DNA of 24,016 nucleotides, from positions 1 to 24,016 of the forward strand of contig NYST01000058.1 of assembly GCA_002683155.1 (NCBI GenBank), given 5' to 3'. The notes beneath the pieces are model-generated. The model was given only the letters and a program-made list of their open reading frames with translations, was not told the DNA's origin and did not search any database. This stretch comes from Methanobacteriota archaeon. Its GTDB lineage: Archaea; Thermoplasmatota; Poseidoniia; Poseidoniales; Thalassarchaeaceae. Shown in pieces: positions 6,688 through 14,668 of this stretch. A program made the translations under genes and the position numbers. The number at the start of each line of letters is the position of its first letter. The first letter of the stretch is position 1.

Positions 6688-9480
6688 TCATGAGGTCACA
6701 ACTTCTGCCTCAATGACTCCCGCAGGAGCGCGTCTCTTAGGTTTGGAATCGCCGATCACCTTAGCCGTCCCATCAATTCTAGACATGAATGGGTGCTTTC
6801 GGAAACGCATGCAAGGTCTTTCGATTGTCACATAGAGGATAGCAGCAGAAATTAGCGTTAGTAGGATTGAAACAATGGAGTTCACAACGAACACGACATT
6901 GGGCGCCACACCCATCGCCCCAATGAAGAACTCACTCGAAATTGGGAACAGCCAGATCATCACCATCTCATGCATCAGATATGCTGAGTAGGACAGCTGA
7001 GCGATCGGATACAATATCCTTGACGAGAGAATGCCACGCAATGCTCCTGCAATTGAGTCCTTCGAGTGAAGTGCGCACATGATTAGTACGGCAAGGCTGC
7101 CTCCGAACAGATCCTTCTCTATCGCATACCATGATAATTGAACATAATAGGAAGAATCTGCCAGGTGCCTCTGTTCCAAGAAGGTGGCAAAGAGGAAGAC
7201 TAGTAGAGCACAAGACGAAATCAGCAACGGCGCCAATTTTCTGCTGTTGAAGTATTCCTCAACCTCTGCTTTACGATTGACGTGAATCCATGCTGCAATT
7301 ACGCCTATGAGTAAGCCGCCATACCTCGTGTAGAAATTGTCGTAGGTGTGATCGAACCTCCCAATCCATGCTTCAGAGCCAAGGTCCCTAAAGTCCCATA
7401 GAGTTGGTAGATCGTGGTATTCCAAGGAGAAGATACGCAGCATCCAACCGAGGGCCATCAACGCGACACTCCATTGTAGGAAACTTTCGGATTTTCGCAT
7501 CAAGAGTAGGAAAAGCGGAGCAACTAGGTAGAACTGCTCTTCAATCGCAAGCGACCAGCACCAACCCATGAACTGATCATCGATAGAAAGGAAGTTGTTG
7601 ACGTACAGAAGATTCGCCCAAGCATTCTCCGCGTTACTCCCGTCTAAGAAGAAAATTGCAGCCATCATTGCGACAACATACACTGGTACGAGGCGAAGGA
7701 ACCTTCTTGCATAGAAACGACGCATGTTCATGCCATCGGATCTGTTGATTTCCTTCAGGATTATAGCACCGATTAGGAATCCGCTGATTACGAAGAACAT
7801 GTCCACGCCGAGTCCACCCTGTACGAGCCAGAGGAACATGGGATTCTCGAACACAGACTCGTACAATGGAATCATATGTCCGTTGGTCCACTTCGGATTC
7901 TGGAAGAACCATGCATGGAATAGTAGAACCCATAGGACAGCGATAGCACGTACTCCGTCAACTACAGGTTCGTGGAATGAAGGACGGTGGAATAGATCAT
8001 GTATGCTCGCTTTAGTATCGAAGATCCGACCATCGTCCCCAATGTGAAGGATAGATTCGAATCCTGGATCGACAGAGTCTCCGTTCGCGCCCGACTCTTC
8101 TCTGCCAAGCCACGCTGCGATTCCAGATAGAAGTACGACTGCGAATAGGAAGACTAGCCCGATGTTCCCTGAGAAGAATCCTATCGAGTCACTCTGAGCC
8201 TTGGTTGTAACGATTTCAGCCGGGACTTCTTCACGGACCCACATGGACGAGTCAATCACCCTCTTTTGGTAGTGCAGAAAGAAGCCACCACCATCTGCCA
8301 GCGTAAGATTCGAGGCGTCGAATGTCACTGTAGTGGAGTTACTGGCATTGACTGCGAAGCGAACATCAGAATGCCAGAGAACCTCCCCCTCAGAAGTCTC
8401 GTAGTGAAGTGATGCATTTTGAGTCGATGCATGGCCGAGGTTGTCCACTGACAGGGTTACTGAGTCGCCCGGCCCAACATCCAAAGATGAAACGTGTAAA
8501 CGGGCCCGCCAGTACCAAACATTCTCGATAAGGTACTCCATTACATCTAGCTCCTCTCCCAATCTGTCCGAGATTGCTTCCACAGATCCCAGAAGGAATT
8601 GCTCATCATCGGTCTCGAAGGTGAATGTTGGGAAACCCATAACTCCGTAGCCATAATCTCGACTAGTCCCACAATTCGGGTACAGGCCCTGATTCGCATT
8701 CCGAATTGGGATCTCGGAGATGTTGGAATTGACCTCATCACGGATGGAGTGGTACATCTCCCAGTCTGAAGGCTGTTCGGGCCATTTTCCCCAGGGGTAG
8801 AGCATGATCCAAACTCCTGTGTGCATTGTGATATACAAGTCGGCATGGGGAACCACCTCATTCATGTATTCAGAATTCGCAAGAGTTTCTGACTCACTGA
8901 ATGCTGCACTACCGGGCTGCGTAGTTGGGCAGGTGTTCCAATAGTGGTCGTAGTTTCTATTCAGGTCGACTTGGTTGATGTTCCACCTCGTATCAAAATC
9001 ATTGCCGTCCGCATTCAGCATGATCAGAATATGCAATTCTGTTGTAGCCAAGACGTCTAGTACCGTTTGGTCACCATCCGCCCATCCCTCAATGTAATGC
9101 TCGGCGACCAGGAAAGCTAGTTCCGTGCCCAGATGCTCGTTCCCATGATGCCCACCATCGATGTAAACCACCTCTTTGGCTGCCCCATCCGGTCTGTTTT
9201 CCTGACTCCAATCAGAGATCTGTAACATCCAGAGATTTCTGCCCATTTCTGTTTGACCTACTACTAGCAGTTTGACTATCTCGGGATATTCATCTTCCCA
9301 TGCATTGACGTCCAATGTCAGTGTTGCATAGGAATGGTACCAGTGTTCTTGGATGATGTCCGGCTGACTAATCTGGGCGGATACGGCAGGACTGGCGGAT
9401 GAAGCCGCTAATGAGGAAAAGACGAGGAGAGCAACCCAGCGGCGCATAGCGCCGCTAGGAGGGCCATGACGTACAATCAT
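6688..9480 (-). CDS. Fusion: exported M14 zinc carboxypeptidase domain + acyltransferase-3 membrane domain
   Basis: 930 residues from ATG 9480. Order seen: a signal-peptide-like segment (about 12-36: MRRWVALLVF then small residues to AVSA); an M14 metallocarboxypeptidase domain (about 45-320) with zinc ligands His112 and Glu115 in HGNE, DLNRNY (172-177), zinc His220 in ITMHTG and catalytic Glu289 in FTFETDDE; a beta-rich segment (about 325-425) with NAS/NST/NLT sites; one membrane helix (about 438-458); a ~45-residue linker; then an acyltransferase-3/OafA-type domain starting VDGVRAIAVLWVLLFH (Arg511, His522), with GGLGVDMFFVISGFLIG, RRFLRLVPVY and CWSLAIEEQFYLVAP, ~10 membrane helices and a basic tail. 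Both domains keep their active residues. Inferred: the peptidase faces outside, and the membrane part acylates a surface glycan, lipid or peptide. A TTG at 9489 and an ATG at 9447 are alternative starts. It follows agmatinase by 12 bp. Substrate unknown. Confidence 0.85.
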   Translation of the reverse strand: MIVRHGPPSGAMRRWVALLVFSSLAASSASPAVSAQISQPDIIQEHWYHSYATLTLDVNAWEDEYPEIVKLLVVGQTEMGRNLWMLQISDWSQENRPDGAAKEVVYIDGGHHGNEHLGTELAFLVAEHYIEGWADGDQTVLDVLATTELHILIMLNADGNDFDTRWNINQVDLNRNYDHYWNTCPTTQPGSAAFSESETLANSEYMNEVVPHADLYITMHTGVWIMLYPWGKWPEQPSDWEMYHSIRDEVNSNISEIPIRNANQGLYPNCGTSRDYGYGVMGFPTFTFETDDEQFLLGSVEAISDRLGEELDVMEYLIENVWYWRARLHVSSLDVGPGDSVTLSVDNLGHASTQNASLHYETSEGEVLWHSDVRFAVNASNSTTVTFDASNLTLADGGGFFLHYQKRVIDSSMWVREEVPAEIVTTKAQSDSIGFFSGNIGLVFLFAVVLLSGIAAWLGREESGANGDSVDPGFESILHIGDDGRIFDTKASIHDLFHRPSFHEPVVDGVRAIAVLWVLLFHAWFFQNPKWTNGHMIPLYESVFENPMFLWLVQGGLGVDMFFVISGFLIGAIILKEINRSDGMNMRRFYARRFLRLVPVYVVAMMAAIFFLDGSNAENAWANLLYVNNFLSIDDQFMGWCWSLAIEEQFYLVAPLFLLLMRKSESFLQWSVALMALGWMLRIFSLEYHDLPTLWDFRDLGSEAWIGRFDHTYDNFYTRYGGLLIGVIAAWIHVNRKAEVEEYFNSRKLAPLLISSCALLVFLFATFLEQRHLADSSYYVQLSWYAIEKDLFGGSLAVLIMCALHSKDSIAGALRGILSSRILYPIAQLSYSAYLMHEMVMIWLFPISSEFFIGAMGVAPNVVFVVNSIVSILLTLISAAILYVTIERPCMRFRKHPFMSRIDGTAKVIGDSKPKRRAPAGVIEAEVVTS

Positions 9481-9492
9481 TTTCCCCAAGCA

Positions 9493-10410
9493 CTAGGATT
9501 TCGCTATGTGGCACGCCAGAATCTTAGTTGCTATCAGGGCCGCACTAAACTGAGTCAGGGGCCCATCAGAACCGGGAACAATTTCATTCACGTCTGCTCC
9601 GATGACACTACATTTTCTCGATGAGAAGATCTTCTCGATTATTTCCACCGACCCCCAATGGCTCAATCCTCCGGGCACGGGTGTCCCAGTAGACGGGACC
9701 AAAGAACCATCCAAACCGTCAACATCGAAGGTGATCCAAACAGGTCCCGAAATATCTCCAATTCTCCTCATCAACCTGTCCCATTCCAAATTGCCCCCTG
9801 AGATGGCGAGCAAATCCTTGGCAAACCAGGTCTCGATCCTATCATCCAAACCCATCAGCACTTCTTCCTCCTCACTGAAAGCTCTAACGCCGATTTGGAT
9901 TACCCTTCCCACTCCAAGATCCAGAGTCCTGCGAATCACAGTCCCATGTGAGAAACTCTCCCCATTCAACTGGTCCCTTAGATCCGCATGTGCATCGATT
10001 TGAACTATCGTAAGATCCGAGAGATCAGAAATCATATGATGGCTAGATAGTGATTCCACTATCGGTAGAAGAATTCCATGCTCCCCGCCGAGAACCAATG
10101 GGAATTGACCTCCTACTATCCATGGTTTGACGTACTCTCCAATCGAGTCCAACTGTTCCCTCAGGCTCGGGGCTTCTGAAGACCATGGCTCTGCGGTATG
10201 AATTCCTGCTCCGCAGGGTAGATCCCCTGACAGAATCGGGTCATGAAGCTCTACTTGCGTGCTAGCCTCGATACATGCCAGGGGGCCAAATCTTGTTCCT
10301 TCCCCATAACTGGAAGTCATTTCTAGTGGGATTTGCAGAACGACGATGTCCCATGGTCCCGTATCAGATTCCTTCAAGCCGAGGAAAGTGGTGGAATCAG
10401 CCTCTTCCAT
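9493..10410 (-). CDS. speB: Agmatinase / arginase-family ureohydrolase
   Basis: Mn-dependent hydrolase of the ureohydrolase family, most likely splitting agmatine into putrescine and urea in the cytosol, the polyamine route usual in archaea. It has 305 residues, the family's normal length. Metal ligands are complete: His111 in LGGEHG, Asp139/His141/Asp143 in DAHADLRD, and Asp229/Asp231 in TFDVDGLDGSLVPSTGTPVPGGL. SHGTVIRR follows the DAHAD motif as in agmatinases. Substrate choice among agmatine, guanidinobutyrate, formiminoglutamate and arginine cannot be fixed by eye. It is the first gene of a leftward pair; the peptidase/acyltransferase fusion begins 12 bp after its stop. It starts at ATG 10410, divergent from the small gene at 10525. 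Confidence 0.88.
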   Translation of the reverse strand: MEEADSTTFLGLKESDTGPWDIVVLQIPLEMTSSYGEGTRFGPLACIEASTQVELHDPILSGDLPCGAGIHTAEPWSSEAPSLREQLDSIGEYVKPWIVGGQFPLVLGGEHGILLPIVESLSSHHMISDLSDLTIVQIDAHADLRDQLNGESFSHGTVIRRTLDLGVGRVIQIGVRAFSEEEEVLMGLDDRIETWFAKDLLAISGGNLEWDRLMRRIGDISGPVWITFDVDGLDGSLVPSTGTPVPGGLSHWGSVEIIEKIFSSRKCSVIGADVNEIVPGSDGPLTQFSAALIATKILACHIAKS

Positions 10411-10461
10411 GTAGGCTCGTGAAGCGCGTCAAGATTAATCGCTTCGGGCGTCCGAGGAAGA

Positions 10462-10476
10462 TAATTGGAGCAATTA
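10462..10476. repeat. 15-bp palindrome TAATTG-GAG-CAATTA in divergent spacer
   Basis: Perfect 6-bp arms around a 3-bp centre, 51 bp from the agmatinase ATG and 48 bp from the ATG at 10525. The central position in a 114-bp divergent promoter region suits a repressor site, possibly for the winged-helix-like product next door. Function is inferred from position only. Confidence 0.4.
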
Positions 10477-10524
10477 GCAAGATGTTTGAAATAACCTCGT
10501 CCTCTATCGTAGCCCGGTGGGAAG

Positions 10525-10938
10525 ATGGGACTGACCTTAGCACAACTGACTCAGGCAATCAAGAGCAAGGTCGATACCAGCATGGAGACGCATGTCGCAG
10601 AGTCCATCGCTGAGCACGCTTTGGGGTTCTTCGGATTCTCAAACAGGATAATCGATAACGCACTGGAACCAACGGACAGGAATATGTTCTACCAATTGCA
10701 GGATTATGACTTGCTCACAACCGAGTCTGAGGAGACTACCCTTTGGGACGGGCGTGAGTGGAGGATCCACTATTGGAAGTTCAAACCGAACGCGGAGAAC
10801 TTCGCTAATTTGGCACTTCAAAATCAGAAGGACAAGGGGGATGAAGACCCCTATGCTGACATCTACGATGGAATGCCAGCAGGCCTTTGGAGGGAGAGGT
10901 CCGGGGTCGATGACGATTATGAGGAGCCTCTGTTCTAG
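10525..10938 (+). CDS. Small conserved-looking archaeal protein, winged-helix-like (possibly DUF6015)
   Basis: 137 residues, acidic C-terminal half. The N-terminal helices (LTLAQLTQAIKSKV, HVAESIAEHALGFFGF) are followed by a block DRNMFYQLQDYDLLTTESEE and TTLWDGREWRIHYWKF. Helix, then a 'DLLTTE' turn, then a two-strand hairpin looks like a small winged-helix fold. The block resembles an uncharacterised Thermoplasmatota family that I recall as DUF6015; I cannot confirm the family number. The tail (about 95-137) is low-complexity, rich in Asp and Glu. ATG 10525 has a GGTGGGA ribosome site directly upstream (10516-10522). It is divergent from agmatinase. A regulatory role is a guess from fold impression and position, not shown. 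Confidence 0.7.
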   Translation: MGLTLAQLTQAIKSKVDTSMETHVAESIAEHALGFFGFSNRIIDNALEPTDRNMFYQLQDYDLLTTESEETTLWDGREWRIHYWKFKPNAENFANLALQNQKDKGDEDPYADIYDGMPAGLWRERSGVDDDYEEPLF

Positions 10939-10995
10939 TTTTTCCATTCATCATGTCGGGAATTGTTTGAAATGCCCCCTTGTCTGGAGCATCAC

Positions 10996-13900
10996 ATGAA
11001 TAGGGGATTGGCAGTCTTAGTTGTCCTGTCCATGCTGGCATCTTACACACCCTCGTCCTTTGCTTCGGGTCTAGATGGGCACCCAAACAGTTGCGAAATC
11101 ATTGCAGATTGGGGGCAGCAGTGGGACTGGACGGAGGATGGGGAATCGGAGATTTCACTGATTCACAGGTATAGGGTGGTTTTCGACCCCCTGTTCACCA
11201 ACGGCTCTTCACCATCAGAAGTCAACGCCACGATTAATCATCTCAGAGAAGATTTGGAAATCCCCGTGGTAAACACCTCTATCCTAGTGGCTGGAGGAGA
11301 GATAGACATCATACTGGATGAAGAACCACGATTCGGAGACTCCATTTCGATTCAAGTCAATACTGCCGAGGCTTCGTGTAATCGCGTTCTAAACATCACA
11401 AATTGGAACCAACCAATATCCGACCACGAAGTGACTAGGGAGACAAATTGGTCGCTATCTGGAATGGAATCCGAGGGACAAGGAATTACCTTTGATGGAC
11501 GGGGCTGGCAAAAGAGAACAGGCAGTATTCTGGAGTCAAACGAACTTGGAAATGGGACTCTGGTGCTCGACATGTCGAATGGCTCCGAGGGTGCAGCGAT
11601 TGACCTGGTACTCGAGAAGATTTGGCTAAATGAGTCATATGACGGCACTGAATTAATTAGTCAAGATTTCGAGATGATGGGGTCTGGTGGCCTCTTATTC
11701 AACACAGATGAGGGTGGGGAGGGGACACTCATCAGCGCAGATGTATACGATGCCTACGTACTAAGGTCATACCAAGATGGGAAGATAACTGAGAGGATGA
11801 TGTTCGAAGGAAATGGGTGGATCTCCATCAATGGGGGCGACAATGATAGCTCGGGCGGAGTCTACGGCGAGGTCTTCCTGCTATACTTCGAGACCTGGGA
11901 TGAGGATGGATTCAGGAGATTGCAGGATATTCAAGTGGAAGCAAATGCATCGGCCAGAATTTCTGCCTTGGGGGGCCCATTCTCATTTGAATTGGACGAA
12001 CTCATATTCCGTGAGAAATGGGAAGAGGGAGTCAGGACCGACCAGTACTCGAGGATTTACGGAAGCGGGCAGTTTGATTTCATCGCATCTGAGGAATCCC
12101 CATACATCGAAGTTAATGGCACAATCCCTCTTATTCACTTCCAATCAGAGGGAGGGGAGACTGTCTCCGATACACTGATCGTGGATGGGACGTATGATGG
12201 CGATGCAGAGGGATCCTTCGGCTTAGTACGCCAGATTGTTGAGTCAGGAGTATACGAGAACGCAACGGGGACTCCCTTCGAGGCCGACAAAATCAGAAAC
12301 GAGTTTTGGTTCAATGTATCTGCGACCCCTTTCGGCCCGATTGATCAGGAATTGAGTGCTGAACACAACCTTACTTACGAGTATGTGGTACCTCAGGATG
12401 ACTGGAATAACAGAACAATTCGATACACCTTCGTTGATGACAATGGCTCCACTGAGGACGAATACCCCGAGAATTCACCGATAATTCAGAATCCCGAGGC
12501 CCCGGAGGCTAGCCCCATCTTCTCCACCCACATCTCCAGGGAGACGGGAGTCTGTCCTCAGATACTATCGATCGGAGACTCATTCTCTCTAATTGGAAAT
12601 GCGGAGATGGTTCTGGAAGTAACCGTTTCCGAGATCAGCACCGATTCAATCGATGGCCACCTTGTGTCAATCGCCGAATGGGAGGGGTTCTTCGGAGATA
12701 TGAGTTCAGCAAATGGCAGCATAATCAACGAGGGCCCACTATCGGGGCTTCTGAACGAAGTTAGTAGGATGGTCAGAATCGAAATCGGTGAAGGATCAGA
12801 GGTCTCCCTGATGGAGAATCAGAGGATGGATAGGATCCTGTCCCCCTCCATTGTAACATTCGACGAGAACACTCCCCCCTCAATATCTGATGACCCAGGC
12901 TCTTCGATTGGGTTCAGGGAGTCCACTCTATCCACCGAGGGCGGAGTGGCACACCTGGAGGTTGTCGTGGATGATGTTGATACGGATACCAGATCGGTCA
13001 GCGTTGACCTCTCCTCGCTAGGTCTCGGAATTGTCGAACTCTCCGACTCCGGGATGCAGGGCGATCAGGTGATTCATGACGATGTCTGGACAGCAAGAAT
13101 TGTGCACAACGGCCTCCAGTCAGGAACAATCCCAATCGTCGTAATCATGGAGGATTACTGGGTAACCGTCCAGCAGAACTCAAGCATTCAAGTTGCAAAC
13201 GCACCACCTCGTGTCATTCACGTCGATTTCTCCCCCGGGAGTACGTTCAGGGGCGAGTCGATCGAAGTGACTATCGGAGCATATGATGGTCATGGGATCC
13301 AATCAGTAGCGGTGAACTTGCAGTCTATTGGCGGCGACTTAGTCCAATTGAGCAATACTGGAAAAGAGGACTGGGATTGGCAACTCTCAGGCGAGAGCCA
13401 GACTTCTATCATCGATACTTGGTCGGGCACATTCGAAGTCCCTTCAAGCATGTCTCCAGGTAGGCAGAACATCCCTATTCTGCTGGAGGATAATGCCGGG
13501 GCTTCGATATCTACGACACAAATTGGTAGCATCTACTCAAGCACTAACGGAAAACTAGCCGAGACCGTCCTAATCGGGAATCAACCTCCTTCGATATCCA
13601 ATCTAACTTTCCTAAAGGATGGAAACGAGGTCGACCAAGTGACCTCTCTAGTTTCTGGCGGTCAGCAAAATTACACAATGGAGGTTTTGATACATGATTA
13701 CGATGGGGTTTCCTCGGTCCAAGCCAAGATTGGTCGCTTGGCCCCAATCGGTCAGTCAGAGGAATGGCTGCTATTGGTTGACGATGGTTCTGGGCCCGAC
13801 AGATTCGCTAAAGACGGCATTTTCTCGCTCTCTTTCTCCGCCAGGTCATCACTTAGTGCGGGTGAGATGACCTTATTGATCAGGGCAACGGATGTATTCC

Positions 13901-14085
13901 TTTCAACGACTCCCCAATCCGAGCAATTGCATAACGTCTCCATAATTAAGTCGGATTCCGGGCCGTCAGGGGCATCATGGATGTCGGAACACTCTACTGA
14001 GATAGTAATAGCGTCCATGCTACTCCTAATGTCAATGGGAGTTGTAGCTTTCGTGCAAATAATCAGGAATTCTGAACTCGAATAG
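10996..14085 (+). CDS. Large secreted, membrane-anchored surface protein with C-terminal Ig-like modules
   Basis: 1029 residues from ATG 10996, which has GGAG at 10986-10989, 6 nt upstream. The first ~24 residues are a signal peptide (MNRGLAVLVVLSMLASYTPS then SFASG). About 40-620 is an acidic beta-rich region with many Asn-x-Ser/Thr sites that I cannot assign to a family. Three modules of 110-127 residues follow, beginning near residues 625, 735 and 862, each opening with T/A/Q-P-P, then a D-x-D-G-type strand and a 'DDGI/W(T/S)' turn, like cadherin/Ig-like repeats. One membrane helix near 1003-1022 (IVIASMLLLMSMGVVAFVQII) and a short cytosolic tail (RNSELE) end the protein. It is probably a cell-surface or S-layer-associated component. 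It starts 57 bp after the winged-helix-like gene and ends 3 bp from the convergent tRNA. Confidence 0.85.
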   Translation: MNRGLAVLVVLSMLASYTPSSFASGLDGHPNSCEIIADWGQQWDWTEDGESEISLIHRYRVVFDPLFTNGSSPSEVNATINHLREDLEIPVVNTSILVAGGEIDIILDEEPRFGDSISIQVNTAEASCNRVLNITNWNQPISDHEVTRETNWSLSGMESEGQGITFDGRGWQKRTGSILESNELGNGTLVLDMSNGSEGAAIDLVLEKIWLNESYDGTELISQDFEMMGSGGLLFNTDEGGEGTLISADVYDAYVLRSYQDGKITERMMFEGNGWISINGGDNDSSGGVYGEVFLLYFETWDEDGFRRLQDIQVEANASARISALGGPFSFELDELIFREKWEEGVRTDQYSRIYGSGQFDFIASEESPYIEVNGTIPLIHFQSEGGETVSDTLIVDGTYDGDAEGSFGLVRQIVESGVYENATGTPFEADKIRNEFWFNVSATPFGPIDQELSAEHNLTYEYVVPQDDWNNRTIRYTFVDDNGSTEDEYPENSPIIQNPEAPEASPIFSTHISRETGVCPQILSIGDSFSLIGNAEMVLEVTVSEISTDSIDGHLVSIAEWEGFFGDMSSANGSIINEGPLSGLLNEVSRMVRIEIGEGSEVSLMENQRMDRILSPSIVTFDENTPPSISDDPGSSIGFRESTLSTEGGVAHLEVVVDDVDTDTRSVSVDLSSLGLGIVELSDSGMQGDQVIHDDVWTARIVHNGLQSGTIPIVVIMEDYWVTVQQNSSIQVANAPPRVIHVDFSPGSTFRGESIEVTIGAYDGHGIQSVAVNLQSIGGDLVQLSNTGKEDWDWQLSGESQTSIIDTWSGTFEVPSSMSPGRQNIPILLEDNAGASISTTQIGSIYSSTNGKLAETVLIGNQPPSISNLTFLKDGNEVDQVTSLVSGGQQNYTMEVLIHDYDGVSSVQAKIGRLAPIGQSEEWLLLVDDGSGPDRFAKDGIFSLSFSARSSLSAGEMTLLIRATDVFLSTTPQSEQLHNVSIIKSDSGPSGASWMSEHSTEIVIASMLLLMSMGVVAFVQIIRNSELE

Positions 14086-14088
14086 CAT

Positions 14089-14163
14089 TGGTGCGAGTGC
14101 CGGGATTTGAACCCGGGTTCCCACGTTGGCAACGTGGGGTGATAACCGCTACACTACACTCGC
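14089..14163 (-). tRNA. tRNA-Gly (anticodon GCC) with encoded CCA
   Basis: On the minus strand the acceptor stem GCGAGTG pairs perfectly with CACTCGC. The D-arm has GCGGTTA. The anticodon stem CCACG/CGTGG closes the loop TTGCCAA (anticodon GCC), and the T-arm is CCGGG-TTCAAAT-CCCGG. The discriminator is A, and the CCA end is encoded (plus-strand TGG at 14089-14091). There is no intron. A TATA-like TTAGAAAAG (plus-strand 14187-14195) lies 24-32 bp upstream, inside the 3' end of the arsC-like gene. The gene's 3' end is 3 bp from the stop of the convergent surface-protein gene. Confidence 0.96.
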
Positions 14164-14191
14164 GCACTCTTTGCAAACCAGATTGGCTTTT

Positions 14192-14575
14192 CTAAGCGTC
14201 GGTAAATCCTTCGACCAGGTTAGAGACAAGTTCCCGTATCGTGTCTCGTGTTTTTCTGTAGACTTCTCTCCCCCTCCCATGGGGGTCTTCCAAACCCCAG
14301 TCATCGTCAATTGGCAAGGATGGGCAACTCACACCGCACCCCATGCTGATTATCGCATCGTAATTTGCAGGATAAACTGCGTCAATTCCCTTCGGATGGA
14401 GGCCGTTTGTATCAACCCCAATCTCCTCGAGCACCTCTATGGCATATTTGGCGACTCGAGAGGACTCTGACGCATGAGTCCCTGCCGAAGCAGCCACATG
14501 CCCAAGATCCCTAGCAATACCCTCGGCCATTTGACTCCGACAGGTATTGCCAACGCAAACGAATAAGAGGCGCAT
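14192..14575 (-). CDS. ArsC-type arsenate reductase / low-molecular-weight protein phosphatase
   Basis: 127-residue cytosolic protein of the LMW-PTP fold. The P-loop is FVCVGNTCRSQMAE, with nucleophile Cys7, Cys12 and Arg13. The general-acid Asp97 is in DWGLEDPHGRG. Two further cysteines, Cys80 and Cys84 in SMGCGVSCPSLP, match the redox-relay region of thiol-linked arsenate reductases and are not needed by phosphatases, so arsenate reduction is the better guess. No arsenite pump or ArsR lies nearby, so a phosphatase role stays possible. ATG 14575 has GGAGTG just upstream; that site is part of a 15-bp palindrome (14581-14595) that could control the gene. It is divergent from the Mrp homologue, and tRNA-Gly lies downstream on the same strand. 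Confidence 0.85.
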   Translation of the reverse strand: MRLLFVCVGNTCRSQMAEGIARDLGHVAASAGTHASESSRVAKYAIEVLEEIGVDTNGLHPKGIDAVYPANYDAIISMGCGVSCPSLPIDDDWGLEDPHGRGREVYRKTRDTIRELVSNLVEGFTDA

Positions 14576-14580
14576 CTTTC

Positions 14581-14595
14581 ACTCCATATTGGAGT
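14581..14595. repeat. 15-bp palindrome ACTCCA-TAT-TGGAGT upstream of arsC-like gene
   Basis: Perfect 6-bp arms with a TAT centre, 5 bp before the arsC-like start codon. On the minus strand the proximal arm contains the GGAG ribosome site, so the repeat could act as an operator or as an RNA hairpin hiding the ribosome site. The remaining divergent spacer (14596-14668) is AT-rich with no clear TATA box. Confidence 0.4.
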
Positions 14596-14668
14596 CACTA
14601 ATTAACCAACTGACAATAGGCAACCCATCCTGAATAGGTTTCAATAAGAACCCATCAAACGGGGTGTT

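Noticed and set aside
10275..10613. 112-residue frame across the agmatinase 5' end and the next gene
   Set aside because: It runs antisense through agmatinase and out of frame with the 10525 gene; the ATG at 10482 inside it lacks a ribosome site.
14089..14163. tRNA-Gly as an integration (att) site
   Set aside because: No integrase and no duplicated tRNA 3' end were seen in the flanking sequence.
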